Assembly: GCA_030145015.1 (NCBI GenBank)
Contig: JAQYWI010000009.1
Coordinates: 1 to 56,834 of the forward strand
Source: Desulfobacterales bacterium
GTDB lineage: Bacteria; Desulfobacterota; Desulfobacteria; Desulfobacterales; JAHEIW01
DNA: 56,834 nt
Direction of reading: 5' to 3'
In this document: positions 8,508 to 18,155 of the stretch, piece after piece
How positions within the stretch are numbered: the first letter of the stretch is position 1
How the letters are laid out: each line of letters starts with the position of its first letter
Translations under genes and position numbers: made by a program
The notes under the pieces: generated by a model
Told to the model about the DNA's origin: nothing
Database searches by the model: none
The model's input: only the letters and a program-made list of their open reading frames with translations

Positions 8508-9395
8508 TTAATTATCTTGGGCGGCCTTCATGGCATCCAAAATCCGGATGGTTGCCCGTGTATTGGCAACATCATGCACCCGGACGATATGCGCACCCCG
8601 TAAAACAGCCGCGGCAACTGCGGCCTGTGTGCCGATTTCAACAATTGGCGAATCCGCAGAGATGTCTTCGCTTTGCTCATTTTTTAACAGTTTCCGAATA
8701 AAGGCTTTTCGAGAAGGACCAATCAGAATAGGCACCTCCAGTGAGGCAAACGCCGCAAGATGGTTTATTAATAAGAGATTATGAGATACCGTTTTCCCAA
8801 ATCCGATTCCGGGATCAATGATGAGTTTTGATTTTGATATACCTTGACCCTCGGCTCGTCTAATCGCTTCCTCCAGAAAGTTCCGAATTTCGAAAATGAG
8901 GTCGTCATAGGAGGGTGATTTTTGCATGGTTTTGGGGTCACCCAGCATATGCATAAGCACCACCGGTGTGTCGAACGCCTTTGCCACTGCCGCCATATCG
9001 GGATCAAAGCGCAGTGCGGAAATGTCATTGATCATCGCTGCCCCCGCCTCAAGGGCCCGCCGAGCAACAGCGGCTTTCATCGTATCAATGGAAATAGGAA
9101 TGGATAAGCGCTTGGCAAGGTTTTCGATGACCGGTATAACCCGTCGAATTTCCTCATCGTCAGGTATAGGCTCGGAGAAGGGCCGGGTCGATTCACCACC
9201 AATATCAAGGATATCGGCACCGTCGGCTGCCAGTTTTTCCCCCTGGGCGACCGCAGCGTCAGACGTAAAAAAATTCCCACCATCCGAAAACGAGTCCGGC
9301 GTGACATTGACGACGCCCATAATACACGTCTTGCGCCCGAACTCCATGTCATAACCGGCCCATGCAAGTCGATATGTTTTGGGGGAATCCGGCAT
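8508..9395 (-). CDS. folP: Dihydropteroate synthase
   Basis: A 295-residue TIM-barrel enzyme that joins p-aminobenzoate to dihydropterin pyrophosphate in folate synthesis. The two signatures are MGVVNVTPDSFSDGG near residue 26 and DIGGESTRPFSEPI near 60. Further conserved pieces are MINDIS, VLMHMLGDP, DPGIGFGKT and GPSRKAFI, all expected for pterin and PABA sites. The start ATG (9395) lies one base after the ftsH stop (TAATATG), so the pair is very likely translationally coupled. Folate supply is relevant here because the window encodes tetrahydrofolate-dependent C1 enzymes. Confidence 0.96.
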   Translation of the reverse strand: MPDSPKTYRLAWAGYDMEFGRKTCIMGVVNVTPDSFSDGGNFFTSDAAVAQGEKLAADGADILDIGGESTRPFSEPIPDDEEIRRVIPVIENLAKRLSIPISIDTMKAAVARRALEAGAAMINDISALRFDPDMAAVAKAFDTPVVLMHMLGDPKTMQKSPSYDDLIFEIRNFLEEAIRRAEGQGISKSKLIIDPGIGFGKTVSHNLLLINHLAAFASLEVPILIGPSRKAFIRKLLKNEQSEDISADSPIVEIGTQAAVAAAVLRGAHIVRVHDVANTRATIRILDAMKAAQDN

Positions 9396-9396
9396 A

Positions 9397-11256
9397 TTAA
9401 GAGTGACCGGCGGCAGTTTCCTCGGTGGCTTCTTGATCTTCAGCGGATTTTGAAGGCAATTCGATACCGGGTCTTAGGGAATGAATCAATTCATCGAGCT
9501 CTTTGCCCATAACGGTTTCTTTTTCGAGCAGCACTTCCGCCAGTTTATGAAGAATATCCAAATTTTCATTTAAAACGATTTTGGCGCGTTCATATGAATT
9601 TTTAATCAGCTTGACGATCTCTTCATCAATTTTTTGAGCCGTGGCTTCGGAGTAATCCCTGTGCTGGGTAATTTCGCGCCCGAGAAAAACCTGTTCTTCA
9701 CCTTTGGCATAGGAAAGCGGGCCGAGATCATCGCTCATGCCCCAGCTTCTGATCATCTTCTGCGCCAGATCTGTGGCTTGCTTGATATCATTGGCGGCAC
9801 CGGTGCTGATGCGATTGAAAACGATCTCCTCCGCCACCCGGCCTCCGAATGCGACCGCCAACTCGCTTTCGAGTTGATCTTTAAACTTAAAATCACGCTC
9901 CTCAGGTAAAAACCAGGTGATTCCGGCTGCACTACCTCGCGGTACAATGGTAATCTTGTTGACCACATCGGTTTCGGGCAAGAAACGGGCGGCCAGGGCG
10001 TGCCCGCCTTCATGGTAAGCGGTAACTTTGCGATCTTCTTCCTTGATGACCTTGGATTTGCGTTCAAGCCCCATATAGACTTTGTCTTTTGAATCTTCAA
10101 AGTCCGCCATGCCGATTTTTTCTTTATTGCGCTTGGCCGCCAGCAATGCCGCTTCATTCACCAGGTTCTCAAGATCGGCGCCTGAAAATCCGGGAGTTCC
10201 TTTCGCCAGAATGACCACGTTGACATCATTGTCGATGGGGGATTTTTGCATGTGAACGCGCAATATTTTTTCACGACCGCGAATATCCGGCATCGAGACA
10301 ACCACCTGCCGATCAAAACGACCGGGTCGCAACAAGGCCGGGTCCAAAACATCAGGCCGGTTCGTCGCCGAAATCAAAATCACGCCTTCATTGGATTCAA
10401 ATCCGTCCATTTCAACCAGAAGCTGGTTCAGGGTCTGTTCTCTTTCATCGTGTCCGCCGCCGAGCCCGGCCCCGCGATGTCGGCCGACGGCATCGATCTC
10501 GTCAATAAAAATAATGCAGGGCGCATTCTTTTTGCCCTGGACGAACAGATCCCTCACCCGGGAAGCGCCCACACCGACGAACATTTCCACAAAATCCGAG
10601 CCGCTGATACTGAAGAAGGGCACTCCGGCTTCACCCGCAATGGCTCGGGCCAAAAGGGTTTTCCCGCAACCCGGCGGGCCGACCAGCAGGACGCCTTTGG
10701 GTATGCGACCGCCTAAACGGGTAAATTTTTTGGGGTCTCTGAGAAACTCAACAATTTCAATCAATTCTTCTTTGGCCTCATCGATACCCGCTACGTCTTC
10801 AAAGGTCACCCTTTCAGATTGATCCGACATCAAGCGGGCGCGGCTTTTACCAAAAGAAAGGGCTTTACCGCCACCCGACTGCATCTGACGCATGAAAAAA
10901 ATCCATACCCCGATGAGCACAATCATCGGAAACCAGGAAACCAAAACCGACATATACCAGGGGTTTTCAGAAGGCGGTTTGGCGCTGATGACAACGCCTT
11001 TTTGTCGAAGGATCTTAATCAGATCGGCGTCCTGCGGGGCGTAAACCTTAAAACGGCCGTCGTTGACATCGCTTACGTAGAGCTCCTGGCCCTGAATGAC
11101 GACATTTGCAACCCGCTCCTCATCTACCATGGCCAGAAATTGAGTATAACTAATAGAGGTTTCAGCCATGTGCTGTTTGCTGAAAAGTTGATAAAGCATG
11201 ACCATCATCAACGTGATGACGAGCCATAATGCCAGGTTTTTATAAAATGGATTCAA
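9397..11256 (-). CDS. ftsH: ATP-dependent zinc metalloprotease FtsH
   Basis: A membrane-anchored AAA+ protease. Two N-terminal membrane segments flank a periplasmic domain. In the numbering of the longer reading (start 11262), Walker A GPPGCGKT is at 195-202, Walker B IIFIDEID about 250-257, the second region of homology [20 protein letters not shown] about 298-317, and the zinc site HEGGH at 417-421. FtsH degrades misassembled membrane proteins and short-lived regulators. Two in-frame TTG starts exist. The one at 11256 gives [13 protein letters not shown], matches the usual family start and sits 9 bases after GGAGG; the one at 11262 is only 3 bases from it, so 11256 is preferred. Confidence 0.95.
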   Translation of the reverse strand: MNPFYKNLALWLVITLMMVMLYQLFSKQHMAETSISYTQFLAMVDEERVANVVIQGQELYVSDVNDGRFKVYAPQDADLIKILRQKGVVISAKPPSENPWYMSVLVSWFPMIVLIGVWIFFMRQMQSGGGKALSFGKSRARLMSDQSERVTFEDVAGIDEAKEELIEIVEFLRDPKKFTRLGGRIPKGVLLVGPPGCGKTLLARAIAGEAGVPFFSISGSDFVEMFVGVGASRVRDLFVQGKKNAPCIIFIDEIDAVGRHRGAGLGGGHDEREQTLNQLLVEMDGFESNEGVILISATNRPDVLDPALLRPGRFDRQVVVSMPDIRGREKILRVHMQKSPIDNDVNVVILAKGTPGFSGADLENLVNEAALLAAKRNKEKIGMADFEDSKDKVYMGLERKSKVIKEEDRKVTAYHEGGHALAARFLPETDVVNKITIVPRGSAAGITWFLPEERDFKFKDQLESELAVAFGGRVAEEIVFNRISTGAANDIKQATDLAQKMIRSWGMSDDLGPLSYAKGEEQVFLGREITQHRDYSEATAQKIDEEIVKLIKNSYERAKIVLNENLDILHKLAEVLLEKETVMGKELDELIHSLRPGIELPSKSAEDQEATEETAAGHS

Positions 11257-11433
11257 AGACAATTACCTCCTGCCTAAAGATAAATTGAAGATTGTAAATT
11301 CAATATTCAATCTAAAATGATCAATTCTTTAGTATCGTGTATCTTGACCTAAATATCAAGTATCAATTGTGAAACAGAACGGCACAGGCCTTCAGGTGCA
11401 AAAGACTATAGTGAAATTAATCATCATAGCGCC

Positions 11434-12906
11434 TTAGGCAAGCAAAAGTTCAGCCTTAAGTATTCTGCGGGTTTGGAGACCTAATTTAGCGCAATTATCC
11501 AATCGGTGACCCGCAACCCAGATGATTCTGTGCTGACTGAGTACAATCGGGCATTTCGCTCTTTCGAGTCGGGATATTTTGTGATCAATAAAAAAATTTT
11601 TCAATTTCTGGGTTCCGTTCAAACCCAGCGGTGAAAAACGGTCACCTGGCCGAAAGTTCCGGATAACGAGCGGAAACCGTATTCGATCCATATCAAAAAA
11701 TGCGATTCGATGTCCAGCCAGGTCTAAATCAGGCAATTGTGCTTTAGGGATTTCACTAAAGCGGATCTGCACCTCGGCCTCTTCAATAAAAATGTTACCG
11801 GGCTCTGGTAGGTGGTACTCGTAATCGCGCGTCTGCGATAGAAAAGAGGCTCTGTCAGAACACCTTCGGTTTAGGCCTTCTTTGGATATCGTCAGAACAT
11901 TGTAGTCGCGCCGAATTCCAATGCGGTCGGGTAGATCCAGCAAACCGCAAATCGGCCCTGTTTGAGCCAATTGACATGCAGACTCAACATGCGCAAAGGT
12001 CAAACGCCTCAAGTTTCCCTTCACCCCTAAAATGGCTTTTCGAATCAAGCGTCTTCTAACGGCGACCGGCTGTTGATTCAGCTCTGCAATGGAAAGGCCA
12101 AGCTTGTTTTTTTCTTTTAAAACAATCGATTTCTCATAAATCGGTTGGATTAGATCTTCAATCCAGGCCTCTTCGGCGCTCACAATGGCGGTCAGCCGGT
12201 TGAGCGAATCGATTAATTTTGGGTTATATCCGTTTTTAAGTTGGGGTATCAGCCGAGCGCGAATCTTATTGCGATGGAATTTTAGATCCCGGTTCGATGA
12301 ATCCGTAACATAATCCAATTTTTTCACGGCCACATAGTCCATAATTTCTGAGCGTCTCAGGTTAATCAGGGGCCGAACAATTCTATTATCGCGTACCGGC
12401 GCTATCCCGGATAAACCCAACGGGCCGCTTCCGCGCAAAAGATTCATCAAAACCAGTTCGGCATTATCATCACCATGATGCCCGAGCGCAATTTTGCCAT
12501 ACCCGTATTTGGCAGCAATGGAATCGTAGAAACGATAACGTACCTGTCTGGCCGCATCTTCAAGGGACAGATGGTGTCGTTTCTGATAACGGAAGACATC
12601 TTCCCTGCCAATATAAGAGGGCAATTCAAGTTGTTTGGCAAGAGCCGCCACAAATGCTTCGTCACGATCGGATTCCTGTTCGCGGAGGCAATGATTCAGG
12701 TGTGCAATGGCCATGCGAAGCGAATATTTCGGAGCCAACTCGAGCATAATATAAACAAGAGCTACAGAATCGGCACCACCGGATACCGCAACCAAAACGG
12801 CGTCTCCGTTTTGAACCATGCGATAGCTGCGAAGCGTACGATCAACCGCCCGGTGGATCTCTTTTTCAAGATGGGATTTTTTAGAACCGTTGTGTGTTTG
12901 TATCAT
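11434..12906 (-). CDS. tilS: tRNA(Ile)-lysidine synthase
   Basis: A 490-residue enzyme that converts C34 of the CAU-anticodon isoleucine tRNA to lysidine, changing its identity and codon specificity. The PP-loop ATP site is VSGGADS at 41-47, followed by the IAHLNHCLR and GHHGDDNAELVLMNLLRGSG motifs. The C-terminal region (about 390-490) carries the substrate-binding domain with RPGDRFSPLGLNGTQKLKNF. This long form, with a C-terminal TilS domain, is common. It lies 177 bases upstream of ftsH on the same strand, a frequent neighbour pair. No strong ribosome site precedes the ATG. Confidence 0.94.
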   Translation of the reverse strand: MIQTHNGSKKSHLEKEIHRAVDRTLRSYRMVQNGDAVLVAVSGGADSVALVYIMLELAPKYSLRMAIAHLNHCLREQESDRDEAFVAALAKQLELPSYIGREDVFRYQKRHHLSLEDAARQVRYRFYDSIAAKYGYGKIALGHHGDDNAELVLMNLLRGSGPLGLSGIAPVRDNRIVRPLINLRRSEIMDYVAVKKLDYVTDSSNRDLKFHRNKIRARLIPQLKNGYNPKLIDSLNRLTAIVSAEEAWIEDLIQPIYEKSIVLKEKNKLGLSIAELNQQPVAVRRRLIRKAILGVKGNLRRLTFAHVESACQLAQTGPICGLLDLPDRIGIRRDYNVLTISKEGLNRRCSDRASFLSQTRDYEYHLPEPGNIFIEEAEVQIRFSEIPKAQLPDLDLAGHRIAFFDMDRIRFPLVIRNFRPGDRFSPLGLNGTQKLKNFFIDHKISRLERAKCPIVLSQHRIIWVAGHRLDNCAKLGLQTRRILKAELLLA

Positions 12907-13103
12907 GAAAGCATCATTATTTAAAAGATTCCGGCAGTGGATTTTATTAAAAATAGTCCGTCCACCAGCATAACTAGTTGGAAACTCCCGATATATTGCT
13001 GTTTATCTAAGGCAGCGACTCCAAAAAGTCAATAAAAAAAGATGGTTACTGGCTACTGGCATTAAGGTTTCGGGTTTTCCGCGGGAGGCGGATTCGGTGT
13101 CAA

Positions 13104-13172
13104 TCGGTTCTCGAGGACGAGGACGATATTTTATTCTCCTCATCATACTCGTCCTCGTTCTCGTACTCGAGC
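13104..13172. repeat. Word-repeat hairpin element (word CGAGGACGA)
   Basis: Left arm 13110-13127 reads TCTCGAGGACGAGGACGAT; right arm 13145-13171 repeats the reverse complement (CTCGTCCTCG, TTCTCGTACTCGAG). The loop is AT-rich and about 17 bases long. Confidence 0.7.
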
Positions 13173-13270
13173 GCAGTCCAATAATACCTCTGACACCTTT
13201 AGTATTTATCAGAGGCCAGGTGCCCGCAGCCAGGTGAGGGTGTAAATAGTGACTTTAAGAATTTTTTTTG

Positions 13271-13298
13271 TTGAAAAATACAGATTATGAAGTATGCT
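13271..13298 (+). promoter_or_regulatory. Sigma-70-type promoter of the SRP RNA
   Basis: TTGAAA at 13271-13276 and TATGCT at 13293-13298 are 16 bp apart. The predicted RNA start at 13305 lies 7 bases after the -10 box, exactly where the outer helix of the SRP RNA begins, and this mutual fit supports both calls. Confidence 0.7.
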
Positions 13299-13304
13299 AG
13301 ATTC

Positions 13305-13557
13305 GGTTGTGCTAGGCGGGGAGCTAGCGGTGCCCTATTCCCGAAATCCGCTTATGCGGGGCTGAACTCCCCCTGAAGGGTCTTACACGTAGAAAGCCGT
13401 AACACATTTTGATCGGACGCCACGCAACAGACGGTCACGAACCTCGTCAGATCCGGAAGGAAGCAGCGATAAGTGATGCGGTCCGTGTCGTGGACAGATT
13501 CCGGTCATGTCAATGGATTACGCTCTCTACAAAAGATTCGATAGGGGGTGCACAACC
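13305..13557 (+). ncRNA. ffs: Signal recognition particle RNA, large type with Alu domain
   Basis: The S-domain tetraloop and asymmetric loop are unmistakable (GTCAGATCCGGAAGGAAGCA near 13448-13467). The 5' part carries the Alu-domain signature GTGCTAGGCGGGGAGCTAGC (from 13309) and GGTGCCC, as in the large Bacillus-type RNA. The 5' end GGTTGTGC (13305-13312) pairs perfectly with GCACAACC (13550-13557), closing the RNA at about 253 nt. Long helices between (for example GTAGA/TCTAC and CGTAA/TTACG) also pair. The RNA binds Ffh and directs membrane proteins to the translocon. It differs from the 4.5S form of enteric bacteria by having the Alu domain. An ATCTTTT tail follows. Confidence 0.93.
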
Positions 13558-13687
13558 ATCTTTTCCCATCAGAAAAAGCCTGCATAAATCCCGCCAGGCC
13601 GGATTCACATCTGAAAACTGAAAAAGGCATGAAAAATGACGGTAAACCCTTGCATTTTTAAGTATAAAACCTCGCTATTACCTTCTT

Positions 13688-13715
13688 GACAACCTTTCAA
13701 AGAGTCTTATTCTTC
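13688..13715 (+). promoter_or_regulatory. Candidate promoter of grpE-dnaK
   Basis: TTGACA at 13688-13693 is separated by 16 bp from TATTCT at 13710-13715, about 50 bases upstream of the grpE start. No clear CIRCE repeat is visible, so heat-shock control by HrcA is not supported from this sequence. Confidence 0.45.
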
Positions 13716-13765
13716 AGATCATTAATATTCCATGCCCTAAAACATTCTGGAGAGAAAACCAGCGT

Positions 13766-14401
13766 ATGCCAAAAAAAAAGAAAATTAAAATCAACGTTAA
13801 GTCTGATGAAACCGCAGAAAATGAAAATAATGAAAAATCGGCTCCCGCTATCGATGAATATGGTGAGCCCAAAGATGAAACAGGAGACGATGGAGATACC
13901 GACGCTATAAATCCACTGAAGGAATTGGAAGCCAAGCTTGAATTCAAAGAGGAAGAGGTTAAGGAGACATACGACCGACTTCTGAGGGTTGCAGCTGATT
14001 TTGAGAATTACAAAAAACGATCGACACGTGAAATGGAGGAATTCAGAAAGTACGCCAATCAGTCTCTGCTCAAAGAGATGCTCTCGGTCATCGATAATTT
14101 AGAATTGGCCATCAATTCATCAAAAGACGAACAAGACGCCGATAAAAATTTAATCGAAGGCCTGAACCTGACCCTCAATGAGATCCTGCGGGTACTTGAA
14201 AAATTCGATGTCAAGCCTATAGAGGCGCAAGGCAAGACTTTTGATCCCGCATTCCATGAAGCCGTCATGCGGGAAGAAACCAACGATTTTCCCGAAAAAA
14301 CCGTGATTAGCGAATTTCAGAAAGGATACCTGATCCATGACAGGCTGCTGCGGCCGGCCATGGTGGTGGTTGCTGTGCCTAAAACAACCCAAAAAGATTA
14401 A
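13766..14401 (+). CDS. grpE: Nucleotide exchange factor GrpE
   Basis: A 211-residue co-chaperone that releases ADP from DnaK. A low-complexity acidic N-terminus (about 1-50) leads to a long coiled coil (YDRLLRVAADFENYKKRSTRE, about 70-90, shown here in part) and the C-terminal beta domain with FDPAFHEAVM and GYLIHDRLLRPAMVVVA. Length and layout fit the family. It is followed 79 bases later by dnaK and probably shares its transcript. The start follows a weak GGAGAG site. Confidence 0.95.
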   Translation: MPKKKKIKINVKSDETAENENNEKSAPAIDEYGEPKDETGDDGDTDAINPLKELEAKLEFKEEEVKETYDRLLRVAADFENYKKRSTREMEEFRKYANQSLLKEMLSVIDNLELAINSSKDEQDADKNLIEGLNLTLNEILRVLEKFDVKPIEAQGKTFDPAFHEAVMREETNDFPEKTVISEFQKGYLIHDRLLRPAMVVVAVPKTTQKD

Positions 14402-14480
14402 AAAACCTGAGAAAACAGATTAACAAACATATAACTTCATACAGAATAAAAGACTTGCAAAGCTAAGGAGGTAATCGAAA

Positions 14481-16412
14481 ATGGCTAAGGTTATTGGAAT
14501 TGATCTCGGCACCACGAACTCATGTTTAGCGGTTATGGAAGGTGGTGAGGCCAAGGTGATCACAAATCCGGAAGGCGGGCGTACGACACCATCAATTGTT
14601 GCTATTTCGGAAAATGACGAGAGGTTAGTGGGCCAGATCGCAAAACGGCAAGCAATCACAAATCCGGAAAATACGGTTTTCGGAGTCAAACGGCTGATCG
14701 GCCGCAAATTTAAATCAAAAGAAGTCCAAAATGACCTTAAGATTCTGCCTTTCAAAATCGAGCAAGCGTCTAATGGCGATATCCGCATCAGTTTGAAAGG
14801 CAAAAAGTATAGCCCGGCGGAGATATCCTCATTTGTGCTGGCCGACATCAAAAATTCCGCCGAGGAATATCTTGGAGAAAAAGTGACGGATGCGGTCATC
14901 ACGGTACCGGCTTATTTTGATGACAGCCAGCGCCAGGCGACCAAGGATGCCGGCAAAATCGCGGGCCTCAACGTATTGAGAATTATCAATGAGCCCACGG
15001 CGGCCTCACTCGCTTACGGTCTGGACAAAAAAGGCGAGGAAAAAATCGCCGTCTTTGATCTGGGTGGCGGCACATTTGATATCTCCATCCTTGAAATCGG
15101 TGAAGGGGTCTTTGAAGTTAAATCCACCCATGGTGATACCCATCTGGGTGGGGAAGATTTCGATTTGCGGCTTATTGATTACCTGGCAGATGAATTTAAA
15201 AAGGATCAGGGAATCGACCTTCGCAGTGATAAAATGGCTCTGCAGCGGCTCAAAGAAGCGGCCGAAAAGGCCAAGATGGAACTGTCGACATCAGTTGAAA
15301 CTGATGTGAATCTGCCCTTTATCACCGCCGATGCCAGCGGCCCCAAACATCTGAACATTAAACTCACCCGGGCTAAATTGGAAGCGTTAGTCGGCGATCT
15401 GTTGGACAATCTGGAACTGCCCTGCCGAACTGCTTTGAAAGACGCCGGCCTGAATCCCAAAGAGATCAATGAGGTGATACTGGTTGGCGGCATGACCCGG
15501 ATGCCGGCTGTTCAGGAACGCGTTAAGAAAATTTTTGAAAAGGATCCGCACAAAGGCGTGAACCCCGATGAAGTGGTCGCTCTCGGTGCCGCCATCCAGG
15601 GCGGAGTGCTCAAAGGGGATGTCAAGGATGTATTGTTGCTGGACGTGACCCCCCTGTCTTTAGGTATCGAAACGCTGGGCGGTGTTATGACCCGCCTGAT
15701 TGACAAGAACACCACCATCCCGACCAAAAAAAGCCAGGTATTTTCGACAGCAGCGGACAGTCAACCGGCGGTGTCGATTCATGTGCTTCAGGGTGAACGC
15801 GAAATGGCATCCAATAACAAGACGCTGGGTCGCTTTGAACTGGTCGGCATACCGCCCGCACCAAGGGGTGTGCCCCAGATTGAAGTCACCTTTGACATCG
15901 ATGCCAACGGAATTGTCAACGTTTCGGCAAAGGACCATGCCACCGGTAAGGAGCAATCCATCCAGATAACCGCATCTTCCGGTTTGTCACAGGAGGAAAT
16001 CGACCAGTTGATTAAAGATGCCGAAATGCATGCCGAGGATGATAAAAAGAAAAAAGATCTGGTCGAAGCCCGCAATTCCGCTGATGCACTCATTTATTCA
16101 AGCGAAAAATCAATCAAGGAACTCGGCGATAAAGTTGATAGCGACACGAAAACCAAAATAGAGGATTCGATTGCCGCGTTGCGAAAGACCATGGAGGGAG
16201 AGGATGCTGATGAGATTAAACGGGTTAGTGATGAACTCACCCAGGCTTCCCACAAGCTGGCTGAAGCCATGTATCAGCAGGCCGCCCAAAACGAGCAGCA
16301 AGCAGGAGCAGGCGCCGAATCCACCGGGCAGTCCGCCGGTGGCACCGGTGCAGCAGATGAGGATGTGGTTGATGCCGATTTTGAAGAGGTAAAAGACGAA
16401 GACAAAAAGTAA
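14481..16412 (+). CDS. dnaK: Molecular chaperone DnaK (Hsp70)
   Basis: A 643-residue Hsp70. The three family signatures are present: IDLGTTNS near residue 7, the [14 protein letters not shown] segment near 194, and [14 protein letters not shown] near 335. The substrate-binding beta domain and helical lid follow, with a C-terminal Gly/Ala/Gln-rich linker ending in an acidic tail ([18 protein letters not shown]). The ribosome site AAGGAGGT is 8 bases before the ATG. dnaJ does not follow directly; a strong terminator closes the unit, so DnaJ must be encoded elsewhere. Confidence 0.97.
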   Translation: MAKVIGIDLGTTNSCLAVMEGGEAKVITNPEGGRTTPSIVAISENDERLVGQIAKRQAITNPENTVFGVKRLIGRKFKSKEVQNDLKILPFKIEQASNGDIRISLKGKKYSPAEISSFVLADIKNSAEEYLGEKVTDAVITVPAYFDDSQRQATKDAGKIAGLNVLRIINEPTAASLAYGLDKKGEEKIAVFDLGGGTFDISILEIGEGVFEVKSTHGDTHLGGEDFDLRLIDYLADEFKKDQGIDLRSDKMALQRLKEAAEKAKMELSTSVETDVNLPFITADASGPKHLNIKLTRAKLEALVGDLLDNLELPCRTALKDAGLNPKEINEVILVGGMTRMPAVQERVKKIFEKDPHKGVNPDEVVALGAAIQGGVLKGDVKDVLLLDVTPLSLGIETLGGVMTRLIDKNTTIPTKKSQVFSTAADSQPAVSIHVLQGEREMASNNKTLGRFELVGIPPAPRGVPQIEVTFDIDANGIVNVSAKDHATGKEQSIQITASSGLSQEEIDQLIKDAEMHAEDDKKKKDLVEARNSADALIYSSEKSIKELGDKVDSDTKTKIEDSIAALRKTMEGEDADEIKRVSDELTQASHKLAEAMYQQAAQNEQQAGAGAESTGQSAGGTGAADEDVVDADFEEVKDEDKK

Positions 16413-16426
16413 AATACTTCCGCTCG

Positions 16427-16542
16427 TTCATTTATACCGTTTTCCATAACAATGTTCCGAAATGCGGAAGGACGGCATAAAAGAATGTACGGTTGTAGCA
16501 AAAAAACGTTTGAATACTGGAACGTTTTTTTGACAACCACTA
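16427..16542. repeat. Dispersed hairpin repeat, copy A (after dnaK)
   Basis: This stretch matches 21189-21290 over about 100 bases. Both copies have a TTCCATAA-AATGT region, a CGGAAGG-CGGCAT word and then an inverted repeat of the form GGTTGTAG, A-rich, AACGTT ... AACGTTTTTTTGACAACCACT. Two copies in 57 kb at unrelated genes indicate a repeat family. Confidence 0.7.
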
Positions 16543-16543
16543 T

Positions 16544-16583
16544 AAAATCCCGCAGAAGTTAGCGCTTAGGCGGGATTTTTTTT
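16544..16583 (+). terminator. Rho-independent terminator of grpE-dnaK
   Basis: Perfect 10-bp stem AAAATCCCGC (16544-16553) with GCGGGATTTT (16570-16579), a 16-base loop and a run of eight T to 16583. No gene lies between it and dnaK. Confidence 0.88.
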
Positions 16584-16748
16584 GATGAGATTAAATATAA
16601 AATGCACCCGCGCATTTTTAGCTCCGGCGAATTTGACAGGGGGTCGATTTCGCTGTAGTGGCTGTATTCAAAATAAATCCAGAACCGTAAACGGACGCTG
16701 AACCTGTCAAGCCGCGTTAACGCGTTACCGCATTAACTGGACCTGTAG

Positions 16749-17354
16749 ATGAGCAACTACGCTGAGATCATCAAACATAATCTAGACCGGCTATACAACC
16801 CAATTCCGGTGGATCTGGCAGAGAAACTGCCCGCTCAACAAAACGGAAAAAATTATATCTTCCGCGCATTCGGTGAATCTTGCCGAATGGGTCCGGAGGG
16901 CATTCAACTCGCAGATAAAGATGAGAACGGACCCAGGGGCGTCATCATCTCTCTGTACGCATTGCAGGCACAACTGATTTCATGCAAATTAACGCCGTTT
17001 CGGGCGTTTCGGGAGATGCCCGACAGCATGCCCTACGTCGGTGCGTTTGCTTCGCACGTGGAACGGGAATTGGTCAATCACATTGAACAGATTGAAAACC
17101 ATATCGACCGGGTCACGCGTCATTTCGAAGGTTCGCAGGGATCAAGTGACGGAGCCGGTGATTTTTCAATCCGGGTCTACCCATTGCCTAAGATCGCTCT
17201 AAATTTTATATTTTACCGGGCGGATGATGAATTCCCGGCTTCAGCGACCTGCCTTTTCTCCCACAATGCCGCCACTTTTTTGCCAACTGATGCACTGGCC
17301 GATACCGGTGAATATACCTCTAAAAAAATACTCGATATCCTTTTTAAAATTTGA
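16749..17354 (+). CDS. DUF3786 domain-containing protein
   Basis: A 201-residue protein of the DUF3786 family, common in anaerobic deltaproteobacteria and some Firmicutes and often near metal-enzyme or corrinoid genes. Typical features are an early AFGESCRMGPEGIQL segment and a C-terminal PLPKIALNFIFYRADDEFPA segment. The function is unknown. It has no signal peptide or membrane span and is likely cytoplasmic. It stands after the dnaK terminator and before a universal stress gene, but nothing in the context assigns a role. Confidence 0.75.
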   Translation: MSNYAEIIKHNLDRLYNPIPVDLAEKLPAQQNGKNYIFRAFGESCRMGPEGIQLADKDENGPRGVIISLYALQAQLISCKLTPFRAFREMPDSMPYVGAFASHVERELVNHIEQIENHIDRVTRHFEGSQGSSDGAGDFSIRVYPLPKIALNFIFYRADDEFPASATCLFSHNAATFLPTDALADTGEYTSKKILDILFKI

Positions 17355-17472
17355 AACACTCAATTCAGGTTTTAATGTTTACAACCAGCAAAGAATCCGT
17401 ATTATAGAATAGAAGTGGATTTTATACCGCTGTTCAGAACGAAATGAGGCGATAAAAAAAGGAGGAATGCGC

Positions 17473-17919
17473 ATGGAAGTGAAGAAAATACTCTGGCCGA
17501 CTGATTTTTCAAACAGTGCGGAAAAGGCATTGCCGTATGTGACTTCGCTAACTCAAAAATATCAGGCCGAAATCCATGTCCTTTATGTAATCGAGGATAT
17601 TGCCCACCATGAATCCTGGTATGGTGATTTTGATCGATCCCATGTGGACAAATTAATGGAATGGGCGGATAAATCAGCCAGCAAGAGACTGGAACAGGTA
17701 TGTGAAAAATATCTGGACGGCTGTCCGTTGTATATCAAACATATTTCCGTCGGCGACCCGGCCCAGGAAATCTTAAAGCTGATCGATAATGAAAAAGTGG
17801 ATATGGTCGTCATGGCCAGCCATGGCGAGAAAGGGCATTATCGCTTTGGCAGTGTAACGGAAAAAGTGGTTAAAAACTCCCCGATTCCGGTCACCACCAT
17901 CCCCATCGAAGCGCGCTAA
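17473..17919 (+). CDS. Universal stress protein (UspA family)
   Basis: A roughly 148-residue single Usp domain. The N-terminal strand with the conserved Asp (ILWPTDFS) and the C-terminal ATP-site region (ASHGEKGHYRFGSVTEKVV) are present, although the glycine loop is about two residues shorter than in classical ATP-binding Usp proteins. Such proteins help survival under starvation or oxidative stress by means not fully known. An in-frame ATG lies at 17467, but GGAGG at 17461-17465 puts the ATG at 17473 at the right distance (7 bases), so that start is chosen. A GC-rich hairpin overlaps the stop codon. Confidence 0.9.
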   Translation: MEVKKILWPTDFSNSAEKALPYVTSLTQKYQAEIHVLYVIEDIAHHESWYGDFDRSHVDKLMEWADKSASKRLEQVCEKYLDGCPLYIKHISVGDPAQEILKLIDNEKVDMVVMASHGEKGHYRFGSVTEKVVKNSPIPVTTIPIEAR

Positions 17920-17929
17920 GCGCGCTTCA
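17909..17929 (+). terminator. Hairpin overlapping the universal stress gene stop
   Basis: GAAGCGCG (17909-17916) pairs with CGCGCTTC (17922-17929) around a five-base loop that contains the TAA stop. There is no T-run, so termination would need Rho or the following repeat. It may instead protect the mRNA end. Confidence 0.5.
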
Positions 17930-18142
17930 TGGTTCAAAAGTTCAGGGTTCAAGGGTTCTTACCTTTGGCGGCTCAGCCGTTAATTTCGTCGATTCGTTAA
18001 TTGGTCGAATGGTCAAATAGTTTAGAACGGATTGAATCCAATGACAAATTGACCATTTAACCAATCAACTATTTAACTCTTCCCGATGGCTTTTACTTTC
18101 TGTAATCTAACCTCTGAACCTTTGAACGGAGAACCTTGGAAC
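17930..18142. repeat. Nested word-repeat hairpin element (words GGTTCAA and ATTGGTCGAAT)
   Basis: An outer pair uses GGTTCAA-like words (17931-17958 against 18113-18141). An inner pair uses ATTGGTCGAATGGTCAAATAG-like words (17981-18020 against 18044-18075). It lies between the converging stress-protein and ferritin-like genes. Two nested words in one site suggest one element inserted within another. Confidence 0.7.
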
Positions 18143-18155
18143 CGGACATCCGGGG

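Larger units (their letters stand above)
12907..13304. other. Divergent intergenic stretch between tilS and the SRP RNA
   Basis: No gene is seen. It holds a word-repeat hairpin (13104-13172) and the promoter of the SRP RNA (13271-13298). Words such as TGGCTACTGGC at 13052 recall a repeat region near 18690-18900. Confidence 0.5.

Noticed and set aside
13409..13621. A 70-codon plus-strand frame
   Set aside because: It lies across the SRP RNA, whose structure and promoter explain the sequence.
16520..16550. A promoter reading TTGACA ... TATAAA
   Set aside because: The boxes are only 5 bases apart and lie within the hairpin repeat and terminator.
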